Assembly: GCA_016185425.1 (NCBI GenBank)
Contig: JACPNQ010000006.1
Span: 62,001 to 126,000 of the forward strand
Length of the DNA: 64,000 bases
Origin: Acidobacteriota bacterium
Lineage (GTDB): Bacteria; Acidobacteriota; Terriglobia; Bryobacterales; Bryobacteraceae
Direction: 5' to 3'
Shown: piece by piece, positions 27,355 through 40,500 of the stretch
Layout of the letters: every line of letters starts with the position of its first letter
Position numbering within the stretch: the stretch's first letter is position 1
Notes under the pieces: model-generated
What the model was told of the DNA's origin: nothing
The model's database searches: none
The model's input: the letters and a program-made list of their open reading frames with translations, nothing else
Translations under genes and position numbers: made by a program

Positions 27355-28443
27355 ATGGTGGTCACCACGCAACATAAGCAGTTTCCTTCGTTGGAACTCG
27401 AAAGTGGAATCGTACTTGCCCCCGTCGATGTTGCCTACGAAACGTACGGCACGTTGAATGAATCCAAGTCGAATGCCATTCTGATCGTCCACGCCTTCTC
27501 CGGCGATGCGCACGCCGGCGGTGTCGACGCCGAAGGCCACAAGGGCTGGTGGGACAACATGATCGGCCCGGGCAAGGGCTTCGATACCAGCAAGTATTTC
27601 GTTATTTGTTCGAATGTTCTCGGCGGCTGTAAGGGGTCGACCGGTCCATCCTCCATCAACCCCGCCACCGGTCAGCCCTATGCCATGAGCTTCCCGGTCA
27701 TCACCATTGGCGACATGGTTCGCCTGCAGAAGCTGCTAATCGATTCTTTCGGCATCACTCGCCTGCTCAGCATCGCCGGCGGTTCCATGGGCGGCATGCA
27801 AGTGCTCGAATGGGCCGTGCGCTATCCGGAGTCCGTCGCCAGCGCCATTCCCATCGCCTCCACCGCCCGCCACAGCGCGCAGCAGATTGCGTTCAACGAG
27901 GTCGCGCGCCAGGCTATCATGGCCGATCCCGATTGGTGCAACGGCAACTATTACAACTCCAAGCCGCCCGGACGCGGCCTCGCGGTTGCGCGCATGGTCG
28001 GTCACATCACCTATATGAGCGATGAGTCGATGCGCCAGAAGTTCGGCCGGCGGCTCCGCGAAGACAATGGCATCTTTGAAGTCGAGAGCTACCTGCGCTA
28101 CCGCGGCAGCCAGTTCGTTGACCGCTTCGACGCCAACTCCTACCTCTACATCACCAAGGCGATGGACGTGTTTGACCTCGCCAACGGCGCCCAGTCGCTT
28201 GTCCCTGTGCTTGCAAAGAGCCGGACACGTTATCTGATTATCAGCTTCACGTCGGACTGGCTCTATCCCTCGTATCAGTCGCTGGAGATCGTTAGCGCGC
28301 TTCGCCGCCGTAATCAGGATGTCGCCTATATCGAGCTCACGTCGAACTACGGGCACGATGCTTTTCTCGTCGAGGTCGACGAACAGGCGGACCTCATCCG
28401 CGGCTTCCTCTCCCGCACGATGAAGGAGAACGAGAAGCGATGA
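27355..28443 (+). CDS. metX: Homoserine O-acetyltransferase
   Basis: 362 residues from ATG 27355 (an in-frame ATG at 27307 overlaps the previous stop codon and would add 16 unlikely residues). Alpha/beta hydrolase-fold acyltransferase that makes O-acetyl-L-homoserine, the activated intermediate for methionine. Nucleophile S144 in [13 protein letters not shown], catalytic Asp in [10 protein letters not shown] and His in [21 protein letters not shown] and [12 protein letters not shown] are family signatures. MetX enzymes can use acetyl- or succinyl-CoA and this is not fixed here. Its stop codon overlaps the metW start (ATGA). Confidence 0.95.
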   Translation: MVVTTQHKQFPSLELESGIVLAPVDVAYETYGTLNESKSNAILIVHAFSGDAHAGGVDAEGHKGWWDNMIGPGKGFDTSKYFVICSNVLGGCKGSTGPSSINPATGQPYAMSFPVITIGDMVRLQKLLIDSFGITRLLSIAGGSMGGMQVLEWAVRYPESVASAIPIASTARHSAQQIAFNEVARQAIMADPDWCNGNYYNSKPPGRGLAVARMVGHITYMSDESMRQKFGRRLREDNGIFEVESYLRYRGSQFVDRFDANSYLYITKAMDVFDLANGAQSLVPVLAKSRTRYLIISFTSDWLYPSYQSLEIVSALRRRNQDVAYIELTSNYGHDAFLVEVDEQADLIRGFLSRTMKENEKR

Positions 28444-29060
28444 AAGGGGAACACGGTCCGCTCGTCCACGAGTTGTTCGGACGCGGCGACTACGGCCTCA
28501 TCAGCGAAATCGTTGAACCGGGCGCCTGTGTGCTCGATCTCGGTTGCGGAGAAGGCGAACTCCTCGCCTGGCTCGCCGATCACAAGAACGTCGATGCACG
28601 CGGCGTCGAGATCAGCCCGGCCAAATTGCAAAAGGCCATTGCCAGGGGCGTCTCCGCGTATCAGGGCGACATCGAATCCTGCCTGGCCGATTACCCCGAC
28701 AGGGCCTTCGATTACGTTCTCCTCAGCCAAACGTTGCAGGAGATCCGCTACCCGTTGCAAGTGATGCGCGATATCCTCCGTGTCGGCCGGCGCGCCATCG
28801 TTGCCTTCCCGAATTTCGGCCACTACACCGTCCGCCTCGCCCATCTCTTTGCCGGGCGCGCGCCGAAGACGAAGCTATTCCCCTACGACTGGTACGACTC
28901 GCCCAATATCCATTTTCTCACCGTCGACGACTTCGAGATCCTCGCCGCGCGCCAGAACTGGCACATCGAGCGCCGCTACTTTCTCTCGGGCACCCGCGAG
29001 ATCAAGTCGTTTCCGAATCTGATGGCCGAAGTCGCCGTCTTTGTTGTCAGCAACGCCTGA
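28440..29060 (+). CDS. metW: Methionine biosynthesis protein MetW
   Basis: 206 residues with a methyltransferase-like Rossmann fold ([22 protein letters not shown]). The overlap with metX by 4 nt is typical: MetW partners MetX and supports its acyltransferase activity in organisms that carry the pair. Characteristic sequence includes [40 protein letters not shown] in pieces and the C-terminal [10 protein letters not shown]. It is cytoplasmic and probably not an active methyltransferase in the ordinary sense. Confidence 0.95.
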   Translation: MKGEHGPLVHELFGRGDYGLISEIVEPGACVLDLGCGEGELLAWLADHKNVDARGVEISPAKLQKAIARGVSAYQGDIESCLADYPDRAFDYVLLSQTLQEIRYPLQVMRDILRVGRRAIVAFPNFGHYTVRLAHLFAGRAPKTKLFPYDWYDSPNIHFLTVDDFEILAARQNWHIERRYFLSGTREIKSFPNLMAEVAVFVVSNA

Positions 29061-29072
29061 TTCCGATACTGT
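29044..29072 (+). promoter_or_regulatory. Sigma-70-type promoter for the iduronate-sulfatase-like gene, leaderless
   Basis: TTGTCA (29044-29049), 17-bp spacer, TACTGT (29067-29072), then exactly 7 nt to ATG 29080. The promoter lies at the end of metW, so it gives the sulfatase independent expression. This is the best example in the window of a complete -35/-10 pair placed for a leaderless mRNA. Confidence 0.55.
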
Positions 29073-29079
29073 ATCGGGG

Positions 29080-30528
29080 ATGACCCGGCGTAGATTTCTT
29101 GCCGTTTCCGCCTTGGCGGCGGCGGCCCAGCCTCGTCCGAACGTGCTTTTCATATCCGTCGACGACATGAACGACTGGGTCGGTTGCCTTGGCGGTTACA
29201 ACGGCGTCAAAACGCCGAACATCGACCGTCTTGCGCGGAGCGGCGTGCTCTTCGCCAATGCCCACTGCGCCTCGCCGCTCTGCAATCCCTCCCGCACGGC
29301 GCTTCTCACAGGCATGCGGCCATCCACCACCGGGATGTACAACAATGACCAGTTCTGGCGCCCCAACCTGCCAAACGCCGTCACCATCCCGATGCACTTC
29401 AAAGCCAATGGCTATCGCGTCGCCGGCGCGGGTAAGGTCTTCCATCACACCTCGGGCAACAATCCGCCCGATCAATGGGACGAGTTTCAGCTTCAGGTCT
29501 TCGACGATCCCTGGTATCGCCGCGCCGACTGGTATCCCTGGAACAAGCGCGTCCCCGCTCCCGAAGGCCATCCATTCAACGGCCTGAAAAACTTCCAGGG
29601 CGAATTCGATTGGGGCGTCATCCCCGCGGCCGAGCGCGAATACGGCGACCAGAAAGCGATCGACTTCGGGCTCAAGTTCCTAAGTCAGTCACAGTCAAAA
29701 CCTTTCTTCCTCGCCGTCGGTCTCTGGCATCCGCACATTCCGATGTTCGCGCCGCAAAAATACTTCGATATGTATCCGCCGGACAAGGTGAAGATCCCCT
29801 ACACGCCGGATGGCGATCTCGACGACGTACCCAAGATCGGTAAGGAGTGGGCCGCGGTCCGCCGCGAGGAATACAACCGCATCGCTAAGGAAGGGAAGTG
29901 GCGCGACGCCGTTCGTGCTTATCTTGCCTCCATTACGTTCGCCGACGCGATGATTGGCCGGCTGCTCGATGGCCTTGACGCCAGCCGGCACGCGGCGAAT
30001 ACCATCGTCGTTTTCTGGTCGGATAACGGCTGGCACCTCGGCGAAAAGGAGCATTGGCACAAGTCCACGCTCTGGCAGAGGTCCACCCATGTTCCGCTCA
30101 TCATCGCCGGCCCCGGCACTCGCCAACACGGCCAGGCGCGCAAACAGGCCGTCAGCCTGCTCGACATCTATCCCACACTCATCGAACTCTGCGGTCTGCC
30201 GAAACGCACGGAATGCCAGGGTCTCAGTCTCCGCCCGCAGCTCGAAAATGCCGCCGCCACTCGTCCGCCGGCCGTCATCGATTATCTCCGCGGCAACCAT
30301 GCCGTCCGCACGGATCGTTGGCGCTACATCCGCTACAACGACGGAACAGAGGAGCTTTACGACGAAAGCGTCGATCGGGAAGACTGGAAAAACCTGGCCG
30401 CCGACCCTAGGTATACGGCGCTGAAAAAGGATCTCGCCCGGTGGATTCCGGCGAAGGCCGCCGAATCAAAACCGGAACGTACAGCCTTCGACTTCGATTT
30501 CGACACATACACGTATAAGCGAAAATAG
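29080..30528 (+). CDS. Sulfatase, iduronate-2-sulfatase-like, exported
   Basis: 482 residues. Type I sulfatase with CNPSR (C68) as the formylglycine site, SVDDMNDW for metal binding, GYRVAGAGKVFHH, and WSDNGWHLGEKEHW. This set (VDDMND plus GWHLGEK) marks the iduronate-2-sulfatase-like branch. The N-terminus MTRRRFLAVSALAAAAQPRP is a short Tat-type signal. ATG 29080 is chosen over an upstream in-frame start within metW because of the promoter and the signal peptide. Substrate in bacteria is a sulfated polysaccharide or small sulfate ester; not defined here. Confidence 0.94.
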   Translation: MTRRRFLAVSALAAAAQPRPNVLFISVDDMNDWVGCLGGYNGVKTPNIDRLARSGVLFANAHCASPLCNPSRTALLTGMRPSTTGMYNNDQFWRPNLPNAVTIPMHFKANGYRVAGAGKVFHHTSGNNPPDQWDEFQLQVFDDPWYRRADWYPWNKRVPAPEGHPFNGLKNFQGEFDWGVIPAAEREYGDQKAIDFGLKFLSQSQSKPFFLAVGLWHPHIPMFAPQKYFDMYPPDKVKIPYTPDGDLDDVPKIGKEWAAVRREEYNRIAKEGKWRDAVRAYLASITFADAMIGRLLDGLDASRHAANTIVVFWSDNGWHLGEKEHWHKSTLWQRSTHVPLIIAGPGTRQHGQARKQAVSLLDIYPTLIELCGLPKRTECQGLSLRPQLENAAATRPPAVIDYLRGNHAVRTDRWRYIRYNDGTEELYDESVDREDWKNLAADPRYTALKKDLARWIPAKAAESKPERTAFDFDFDTYTYKRK

Positions 30529-30543
30529 CCTGCGGAGGTGTCT

Positions 30544-31809
30544 ATGGCTGAGATCGTCCTGATTATCGGACTCCTCGTTTTCCTTGCCCACTTCTTCACA
30601 GCCCTATTCCGCCGTACTCGTGTGCCGGATGTGCTGCTGCTCCTTCTCCTCGGTGTCGTACTTGGGCCCGTGATGGGCTGGGTTAAGCCGGAAGATTTCG
30701 GACACGTCGGCGGCGTTGTCAGTACATTTGCCCTAATCGTCATCCTCTTTGAGAGCGGCATTGACCTCAAGCCCGAAGTCATCCTGCGGACATGGCGCCC
30801 CACGCTCGGCCTGACTCTAACTACATTCGTGCTGACAATCGGCTGCGCCTATCTTGCGGGCTACTATCTCCTTGGGCTCTCTCCGATGCTCGCCTGGATA
30901 CTTGGCGCCACCGTAGGCGGTACATCGGCGGCGGTCGTCATCGCGCTTGTCAAACGCCTCAAAATGCCCGATCCCGGCGGCACGGTGCTCGTCATGGAAT
31001 CCGCGCTCGGCGACGTACTCTGCATCGTGCTCCTGCTTGGCCTCGTCGAAGCCGCCGCGCTCGGCTCCCTCCACGCCGGCAAAATGATCGGCTCCATCTT
31101 CGCCTCGCTCGTGTGCGCGGGCGCCATCGGCACGATTGGCGGGTTTGTCTGGCTCGCCGTTCTCAACACGGTGCGCCAGTTCCCCAATACAATTTTCACC
31201 ACGCTCGCCTTCCTCTTCATCCTCTTCGGCATCTCGGACATCCTCGGCTTCTCCGGCGCCATCGCGGCGCTCGCCTTTGGCGCTACTCTCACCAACCATC
31301 ACCGCCTGGAGTTCCTGCACAATCACCACCTCCTGCGGGACCGGGAACTCGGCGCAATTAGCGAGACTGACGTCGATTTCTTCCTGGAGATCCTCTTCCT
31401 TCTGAAGACGTTCTTCTTTATCTACATGGGCGTGTCGATACGCTTCACCGGCATGCGGCTGATCGGCATCGCCGCCGTCTTCACCGTCGCCGTGTTCCTC
31501 TTGCGCATCCCCGTCGTGCGCTTCGTCTTTCCACGCGGCTCCATCGCGTGGAAGGATGCTACGCTCATGACGTTTATGGTGCCGAAAGGCCTCGTCTCTG
31601 CCGTCCTCGCGTCAATCCCGGTCGAGCGCGGTCTTGTGGGAGCCGATGTCATTCGCGACTTCACCTATATGGTCGTCCTGCTCAGCATCTGCCTCACAGC
31701 CGTTCTCATTCCATTGTCGGAACTCCCGCCGTTCAGCCGCTTTTATCGCTGGCTATTCGAGGGCCGGTCCGTGCCCGAGATCTCCGAAAGTCAGCCCGCT
31801 ATGGAGTAG
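30544..31809 (+). CDS. Cation:proton antiporter (CPA family)
   Basis: 421 residues from ATG 30544 with GGAGG 5 nt upstream. About 12 transmembrane helices of the Na+/H+ exchanger domain. Family traits include VPDVLLLLLLGVVLGPVMG near the N-terminus, FESGIDLKPEVIL, ATVGGTSAAVVIALV and the C-terminal VPKGLVSAVLASIP. It has no C-terminal TrkA-N or cyclic-nucleotide domain. It exchanges Na+ or K+ for H+ at the inner membrane; ion preference is unknown. It follows the sulfatase by 15 bp. Confidence 0.9.
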   Translation: MAEIVLIIGLLVFLAHFFTALFRRTRVPDVLLLLLLGVVLGPVMGWVKPEDFGHVGGVVSTFALIVILFESGIDLKPEVILRTWRPTLGLTLTTFVLTIGCAYLAGYYLLGLSPMLAWILGATVGGTSAAVVIALVKRLKMPDPGGTVLVMESALGDVLCIVLLLGLVEAAALGSLHAGKMIGSIFASLVCAGAIGTIGGFVWLAVLNTVRQFPNTIFTTLAFLFILFGISDILGFSGAIAALAFGATLTNHHRLEFLHNHHLLRDRELGAISETDVDFFLEILFLLKTFFFIYMGVSIRFTGMRLIGIAAVFTVAVFLLRIPVVRFVFPRGSIAWKDATLMTFMVPKGLVSAVLASIPVERGLVGADVIRDFTYMVVLLSICLTAVLIPLSELPPFSRFYRWLFEGRSVPEISESQPAME

Positions 31810-31823
31810 TTGCGAGTGCGTCC

Positions 31824-31843
31824 TGACTAGTGCTATGACTAGT
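31824..31843 (+). promoter_or_regulatory. Candidate toxin-antitoxin operator: two ACTAGT palindromes 12 bp apart
   Basis: TGACTAGT occurs at 31824-31831 and again at 31836-31843. Each contains the palindrome ACTAGT, with a centre-to-centre distance of 12 bp. In the YefM-YoeB system the antitoxin binds two TGTACA-core palindromes with the same 12-bp spacing. The site ends 2 bp before the GAGG that precedes the antitoxin start, as expected for autoregulation. Confidence 0.55.
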
Positions 31844-31857
31844 TCGAGGTTTGTTGT

Positions 31858-32124
31858 ATGGGCAATTGGAAAGTACAAGATGCGAAAGCGAAATTCAGCG
31901 AGTTGGTAGAAAAGACGCTGGAGGAGGGCCCGCAGGTTATTACCCGGAGGGGGGTCGAAGCCGTCGTTATGGTTCCGGCGGAGCAGTGGAAGTGGATGAA
32001 AGCAACGGCGAGGCCTACGCTGAAAGAGATACTGCTCACTCCCTACCCTAAATTTGACAACCTTGACAAACTGATCCAGCCCCGCGGAAGGTTTCGGCGC
32101 CGCAAGACCGTCGAGTTTGAATAG
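31858..32124 (+). CDS. Type II antitoxin, Phd/YefM family
   Basis: 88 residues. The N-terminal DNA-binding half has the family pattern: NWKVQDAKAKFSELVEKTLEEGPQVITRRGVEAVVMVPAEQW. The C-terminal, toxin-binding half is basic at its end (GRFRRRKTVEF). GAGG lies 8 nt upstream of the ATG. The toxin GTG follows 2 bp after the stop codon. The tandem ACTAGT palindromes just upstream are a likely autoregulatory operator. The pair sits between an antiporter and thiC with no other mobile-element sign. Confidence 0.9.
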   Translation: MGNWKVQDAKAKFSELVEKTLEEGPQVITRRGVEAVVMVPAEQWKWMKATARPTLKEILLTPYPKFDNLDKLIQPRGRFRRRKTVEFE

Positions 32125-32126
32125 CT

Positions 32127-35211
<3,085 letters not shown>

Positions 35212-35228
<17 letters not shown>

Positions 35229-37074
35229 AACGACTTACTGGCTAGCCGTTGCCGCTGCCGGCCTGCTCGCCCTCGTCGCCAGTTGGACGCCGTTGGCAAC
35301 GCAGATCGATAACTACGCCTCGGATTGGTTATTCCGTGCTCACAAGCCCGCGCCTTGGGTGCCGGAAGCGGCTATTCTCGCATTGGACGAGGACTCTTAC
35401 GAACTCACCCAAGGCATTCGCAACCTCCGCGCCAAAATGGCGGAAGCCCTCGATTCCGTTGTCGCCGCACAGCCCCGAATCATCGCCCTCGACGTTGTAC
35501 TCGTCGACGCTGGCCAGGGCGGGGAAGATGCCCAGCTCGCCCAATCCGTCCGCCGCGCCGGCAATGTCATTCTTCCGTGTGAACTCCTCCCCGGTCCGCG
35601 CTGGAAACTGCCGCAACCCGTCTTCGTGGACGCCGCGAAATCCCTAGGCCATGTCCACGCCGAACCGGATCCCGACGGCATGAGCCGCCATATGCCTCTC
35701 GAAAAGACCGGCGCCCGTGAACGCCATTGGGCGCTCTCCCTCGAAGCATTCCGGCTCGCAAGAAACGCCCAAATCACCGAAACCCCGGAGGGTCTCGATA
35801 TCGGGAGCCTCCGTATTCCCGCGTCGAGCGACAACGGCCGCCTTCTTCGTATCCGCTACCTCCCGCCAGATGCCAATGAGGTCTCCCGCATCCCGCAGGT
35901 CACGCTCCAGCAAATTCTCAAGAACCCCAGGGAGGCCGCAGTCTTCCGCGGTAAAGTTGTCTTTGTCGGCGCCACCGCGCAGTCCGCGACGCGCGACCGC
36001 ATGATGACGCCCTACAACACACTTCGCCCTATGCCCGGCGTTGAGATCCACGCCCATGCCTACGAAACGCTTGCTCAGGCCAGGTTCTTTTCCGACTCCT
36101 CTCCATCGCTTGTGCTGCTCTTCTCTTTGGGCTTCATCGCCGCCGCCGGATTTATTTTCCTTCGCTGGTCCGGCCCTCCCGCTTATCTCCTCGGCGCCGC
36201 GCTCCTCGCCGTTGCCCATGCCCTGCCACATCTCTTTTTCTTGAATGACATCATCTTTCCCTACGTCGCTCCTGTCGCAACCGCTTGGCTCGCCGTCGCC
36301 TGCGCCGCAATCTTCCAGTACTTCCGCACCCGCGAACAACTAGCCGAAACCGAAGGCGAACGCACCCGGTATCAACAGGCAATTCAGTTCGTCACCCACG
36401 AAATGCGCACGCCGCTCAGCGCCATTCAGGGCTCCAGCGAGCTCATGAATCGCTACAAACTCTCGGAAGAGAAACAAAGGCAGCTTACGCAACAGATCCA
36501 TGCCGAATCGAAGCGCCTGGCCGGTATGATCCAGACTTTCCTCGACGTGGAACGCCTCTCCGCCGGTCAGATGGCACTCAAGCGCGAGCCCTTCGAAATC
36601 GCCAAAATTGTTATCGGCTGCGTCGACCGTGTCCGCCCTCTCGCGGAGCGCAAATCCATCGCCATTGATCTCCAGCACTGCGCCTATGCCACGGTCCAGG
36701 GTGACCGCGAGTTAATGGAATATGCTGTCTATAACCTGCTCACCAATGCCGTCAAATACTCTCCCGCCGAAACGAAAGTTGAAGTGAGCGCGTCCATCGT
36801 GGACGGCCTTCTCAGCGTTGCCGTACAGGACGAGGGCATCGGAATGAGCGCGGAAGAGCTCAAAAAAATCGGACAAAAATTCTACCGGACGAAAAAGGCG
36901 GAGCAGTCCGGCGAGGTTGGCACCGGCATCGGCTTGTCCATTGTGCAGCAAATCATCAACCACCACGGTGGCCGTTTGAAAGTTACCAGTTCCCCCGGAC
37001 ACGGTTCGTGCTTTACGATGTTAATACCGGCTACGATTTCCCCCGTGTCCGTTGTGCCGGAATCGGAGAAGTGA
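35212..37074 (+). CDS. CHASE2 sensor histidine kinase
   Basis: 620 residues. One N-terminal helix (WLAVAAAGLLALVASW), an extracytoplasmic CHASE2 sensor of about 270 residues (AILALDEDSY, NVILPCELLP, VVFVGATAQSATRD), three closely spaced helices (SLVLLFSLGFIAAAGFIF onward), then HisKA with phosphoacceptor H396 in FVTHEMRTPLSAIQGSSELM and HATPase with NLLTNAVKYSP, DEGIGM and GTGIGLSIVQQI. CHASE2 ligands are mostly unknown. ATG 35212 is preferred to an in-frame start 99 nt upstream, which lies deep within the peptidase gene and would precede no signal. The response regulator start overlaps its stop codon. Confidence 0.94.
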
Positions 37075-38396
37075 CCTTGCAACGTTTGCTCGTTGTTGAG
37101 GACGATAGCGCAGTTCGCAACAATATCGTCACCTGCTTGGAGCTCGAAGGATTTGACGTGGATGCGGTCGGATCCACGCGTGAAGCCCTGGCGAAATTAC
37201 AGGACGGCAGTTATCCGATTGTCCTTTCGGATATCTACCTCGATGAGCGCACCGGTCTCGATGTGCTTAACGCCGCCCGCCTTTCCAACCCGGACTGCGC
37301 CGTCATCCTCATGTCCGGACGCGGATCCATGGAAACCGTCATGGCCGCCACACGCGGTGGGGCTTTCGACTATCTCGCCAAACCCTTCGACCTCGATGAC
37401 ATGGTCGAAAAAATCCGCCGCGCCGAAGCCTCTCTTGCCGAACCGGAAGAGAAAGAGGCGCGCATCGACGACATTCCCGATACGGACATGATTGGCTCGT
37501 CGCCGCATATGGTGGAGATCTTCAAGGTTATCGCCAAAGTCGCCCCTACCGACGCGACTCTCCTCATTGAAGGGGAAACCGGGACTGGTAAAGAGCTCAT
37601 CGCGCGTCTCATCCATCGCTACTCGCGCCGCGCCGAAAAACCCTTCGTTGCCGTTGACTGCGGCTCCATCCCGCCTTCGCTCCTCGAAAGCGAGCTTTTC
37701 GGCGCTCTGAAAGGCTCCTTCACCGGCGCCGACCGCGACCGTGTCGGCGTCTTTGAAGCCGCCAATCACGGCACCATCTTCCTCGACGAAATCGGTGACA
37801 TCGACCTCAATTTCCAGGCCAAACTTCTCCGCGTCCTCCAGGAACGGGAGATCCGCCCGCTCGGCTCTCCACGCGGCAAACCGATCGACGTTCGCATCGT
37901 CGCGGCGACGAACAAGAATGTCCGCCAGCTTGTTGAACTAGGCAAGTTCCGTGAGGATCTCTGGTTCCGCCTCGATGTCGTGCGAGTTGAAATTCCTGCC
38001 CTCCGTCAGCGCCGTGGAGACGTTCCGCTCCTGGCCCAGACCTTCCTCGACCGATACAACGAACGCTATCAGATGAGCGCCATCCTCACCGAGAGCGGCG
38101 TCCGTGCCCTGGATTCTCACACTTGGCCGGGCAATGTACGCCAGCTCCAGCACCTTATGGAGCGCCTGGTAATCCTCGCTCCGCAAGGCCGCATCGATGA
38201 GTCGGCCGTCAGTGACTCCATCGCGGAAAGCGAGGGTAGGGACGCGTCCGGGGAAACGCTCGAAGACGCGAAGGTCGAGCAAATCCGCAAAGTGTTGTCC
38301 GCCACCGGTGGTAACAAGAGCAAGGCCGCGAAGATCTTAGGGATCGAGCGCAAAACGCTTTACCGCCTCATTGACCGGTTCGGCCTCGACAAATAG
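37071..38396 (+). CDS. NtrC-family sigma-54 response regulator
   Basis: 441 residues from GTG 37071, overlapping the kinase stop codon (GTGA). Receiver domain with phosphoacceptor D54 ([12 protein letters not shown]) and acidic pocket VVEDD; AAA+ domain with Walker A GETGTGKE, Walker B-like [13 protein letters not shown]; Fis-type helix-turn-helix at the end ([20 protein letters not shown]). The sigma-54-contact loop reads GSFTGA rather than GAFTGA. The protein should activate sigma-54 promoters on signal from the adjacent CHASE2 kinase. I found no confident -24/-12 element in the window, so its targets are elsewhere or missed. Confidence 0.95.
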   Translation: MTLQRLLVVEDDSAVRNNIVTCLELEGFDVDAVGSTREALAKLQDGSYPIVLSDIYLDERTGLDVLNAARLSNPDCAVILMSGRGSMETVMAATRGGAFDYLAKPFDLDDMVEKIRRAEASLAEPEEKEARIDDIPDTDMIGSSPHMVEIFKVIAKVAPTDATLLIEGETGTGKELIARLIHRYSRRAEKPFVAVDCGSIPPSLLESELFGALKGSFTGADRDRVGVFEAANHGTIFLDEIGDIDLNFQAKLLRVLQEREIRPLGSPRGKPIDVRIVAATNKNVRQLVELGKFREDLWFRLDVVRVEIPALRQRRGDVPLLAQTFLDRYNERYQMSAILTESGVRALDSHTWPGNVRQLQHLMERLVILAPQGRIDESAVSDSIAESEGRDASGETLEDAKVEQIRKVLSATGGNKSKAAKILGIERKTLYRLIDRFGLDK

Positions 38397-38399
38397 CCA

Positions 38400-39653
38400 A
38401 TGCTCACTCGCCGCCATGCGCTGCTCGCGCTTTCCGCCGCAAGCTGTGCCCGCAAGCCACAAGACATGAACGCACTCGCCGAACGTTACGTGAAGCTCAT
38501 TCTGGCAATTGGGCACCACGATGCCAATTATGTCGACGCTTACTACGGGCCACCCGAGTGGAAGTCCTCCCAACAGCCGCTCGACCGTCTGTCCACGGAA
38601 GCCTCCTCGCTGGCCATTGCTATCGGCGGCATCACCGGCGGCGACCTTTCCCGGCAGAACTATCTCCTTACCCAAACCCAAGCCGCCGGATCGCGGATTC
38701 GCCTCTTGCGGGGTGAAAAGTTCTCCTTCGACAAAGAAGCCCAGATGCTCTACGAAGCCCACCCGCCGGGTGTCAGCGGGGCCGAACTCGAAGCCGGCCG
38801 CGAGACCATCGACAAGGCGCTCCCTGGTTCTGGTCCGCTGGAGGACCGTTACGCGAAATTCGACGCCCGCTTCGCCATTCCTGCCGCCCGGGTCGACCGT
38901 ACCTTCAAAGCCGCCATCGCCGAAGCCCGCACCCGCACCAGGAAATGGATTCCTGACCTGCCCGGCGGTGAGGCATTCGACATCGAGTACGTCAAAGACA
39001 AATCGTGGAGCGCCTACAACTGGTATAAAGGGGGCGCCCATTCGCTCATTCAGGTCAATATTGAGCTCCCGATCAACATCGACCGCATTCTCCACCTGGC
39101 CTGCCACGAAGGCTATCCCGGTCATCATGTTTACAACGCCCTCCTGGAGGCTCGGCTCGTCAACCAGCGCGGGTGGGTCGAATACTGCGTCTACCCTCTC
39201 TATAGCCCCCAGTCCCTAATCGCCGAAGGGACGGCCGACTACGGCGCCAACTTAGTCATTCATGGGGAAGAACGCCTCGCCTTCAAACGGGATGTCCTTT
39301 TCAAGGAAGCTGGCCTGGACCCCACTCTCGCCGCCGAACAGCACAAAGTGCAGCAAATGCTCCGTGCTCTCCGTCACGCCCCCATCCAGGCCGCCCGCGC
39401 TTACATGGACGGGGCCAAATCGAAAGAGGAAACCTTAGCCTACCTCCAGCGCTACGCGCTCCAGCCGAAGGCTATGGCCGAGCGCCGCGTCCGTTTCTTT
39501 GACGAGCACCGGACGTACATCATCAACTACAGCTTCGGCGAGGACATCGTCGCGAACTGGGTGCAGCGGACTGCCGGCCAAGAGCCAGCCGCCCGCTGGA
39601 AAGCCTTTGTCGAAATCCTTTCCAACCCCCGCACACCCGCAAATCTGCTATGA
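38400..39653 (+). CDS. DUF885-like HExxH metallopeptidase, exported
   Basis: 417 residues, 3 bp after the regulator gene. The N-terminus MLTRRHALLALSAASCARKP has a twin-arginine-like start and a Cys that could be a lipid anchor, although the residue at -3 is Ala, so the lipobox is weak. The motif LACHEGYPGHHVYN resembles the zinc site of DUF885-type peptidases (HExxxxH-like, HEGYPGHH), followed by EGTADYGANLV with the distal Glu. Function: probably a zinc carboxypeptidase-like enzyme in the periplasm. Closeness to the two-component genes suggests cotranscription. Confidence 0.82.
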   Translation: MLTRRHALLALSAASCARKPQDMNALAERYVKLILAIGHHDANYVDAYYGPPEWKSSQQPLDRLSTEASSLAIAIGGITGGDLSRQNYLLTQTQAAGSRIRLLRGEKFSFDKEAQMLYEAHPPGVSGAELEAGRETIDKALPGSGPLEDRYAKFDARFAIPAARVDRTFKAAIAEARTRTRKWIPDLPGGEAFDIEYVKDKSWSAYNWYKGGAHSLIQVNIELPINIDRILHLACHEGYPGHHVYNALLEARLVNQRGWVEYCVYPLYSPQSLIAEGTADYGANLVIHGEERLAFKRDVLFKEAGLDPTLAAEQHKVQQMLRALRHAPIQAARAYMDGAKSKEETLAYLQRYALQPKAMAERRVRFFDEHRTYIINYSFGEDIVANWVQRTAGQEPAARWKAFVEILSNPRTPANLL

Positions 39654-39844
39654 AAAGTTCCCGTTTGGGACGATTGTAAAGGAAAAATAATCCTTCACCG
39701 AGGGAGTGAACGGGTGTATGCTCATAGTGAAATTACGCCCCGCGACCCGCGCACCCTACTACCTTCATAAGCGCACGGGCCACTTGGCGAGACTACTCCG
39801 GCCTCATAACGTAACTGTAGGCATTGACCCAAGGAGGTCTCCCC
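39654..39844. other. 191-bp gap before the small membrane protein gene
   Basis: No gene seen. A weak promoter-like pair TTCACC (39694-39699), 17-bp spacer, TATGCT (39717-39722) could serve the small gene. A strong Shine-Dalgarno sequence AAGGAGGT closes the region. GC-rich partial complementarity around 39737-39780 may fold, but no known RNA was recognised. Confidence 0.4.
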
Positions 39845-39991
39845 ATGTTTGACAGCCTCGACGAAACCATGAAGAAAGACGCGAAGGAACAGTCTTCCAA
39901 ATCCGAAAGGATGATGCTCTGGCTCGCCGTCGCAGCAGCCAGCGTGCTTGTCTTTGGTGGGTTGTACTTTGGCGTTCGGGTAATCGGCTAA
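39845..39991 (+). CDS. 48-residue single-pass membrane protein
   Basis: ATG 39845 follows a perfect AAGGAGGT at 39832-39839 with a 5-nt gap, the strongest Shine-Dalgarno sequence in the window, which supports expression. The product starts MFDSLDETMKKDAKEQSSKS, a charged, probably cytoplasmic segment, followed by one transmembrane helix (MMLWLAVAAASVLVFGGLYF) and ends GVRVIG. No known family. Its stop codon is 4 bp from the convergent end of the lysozyme-like gene. Function unknown; the layout resembles small regulatory membrane peptides. Confidence 0.72.
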   Translation: MFDSLDETMKKDAKEQSSKSERMMLWLAVAAASVLVFGGLYFGVRVIG

Positions 39992-39995
39992 CCGG

Positions 39996-40466
39996 TTACC
40001 AGGATTCCGTTGCCAACTGTGACATTACTCGCTTAACAACCGCCGCATAGTGCGGATTCTGATTGTAAGCTTTGAGCTTGCCATCCAGGGTTTTCCCCTT
40101 GTAGTATGGCGAATTCGCTAGGCGTTCGGCGACAGCGTGGATCCCTGCCTGGATTGTGGGAAACTTCTGCTTGCAGGAGTCCCACCCGAATACGTTGTTG
40201 TTGGCATATGTCTTACCGCCGCTACTTTCCACCAGCGCGAGGCTGGGAAGCAGCCGCCAATCCAATTTGTGCAGGTCGGCTGCGGTCACGAGGTCGGCCG
40301 CATATCTCTCCATTGGGCAGGAGCGCCGCTTGAAAAACGCCTTGATTCTCTGGAACCGGGAGTCCTTGGTATAGATCTTTTCCAGCGTTGGCTCGGCCGG
40401 AGCGTTGATCGCCGGCGGTACGACAATAGAAAACAATACCAAGCCTTTGGTCATCCATCGTTTCAA
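39996..40466 (-). CDS. Exported lysozyme-like (glucosaminidase/transglycosylase-type) protein
   Basis: 156 residues from TTG 40466, which is preceded by GAGGTG at suitable distance; ATG 40454 is the alternative. Signal peptide to about residue 24. The core AADLHKLDWRLLPSLALVESSGGK places E80 as the catalytic Glu of the lysozyme-like fold, followed by NNVFGWDS, seen in FlgJ/glucosaminidase and SLT-like proteins, and AYNQNPHYAAVVKRVM. It should cut peptidoglycan. It has two cysteines (C50 in RRSCPMERY and one in WDSCKQKF). Confidence 0.82.
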   Translation of the reverse strand: MKRWMTKGLVLFSIVVPPAINAPAEPTLEKIYTKDSRFQRIKAFFKRRSCPMERYAADLVTAADLHKLDWRLLPSLALVESSGGKTYANNNVFGWDSCKQKFPTIQAGIHAVAERLANSPYYKGKTLDGKLKAYNQNPHYAAVVKRVMSQLATESW

Positions 40467-40500
40467 AATCTGTCACCTCAGTTGAATTTGGGGGGATTTT

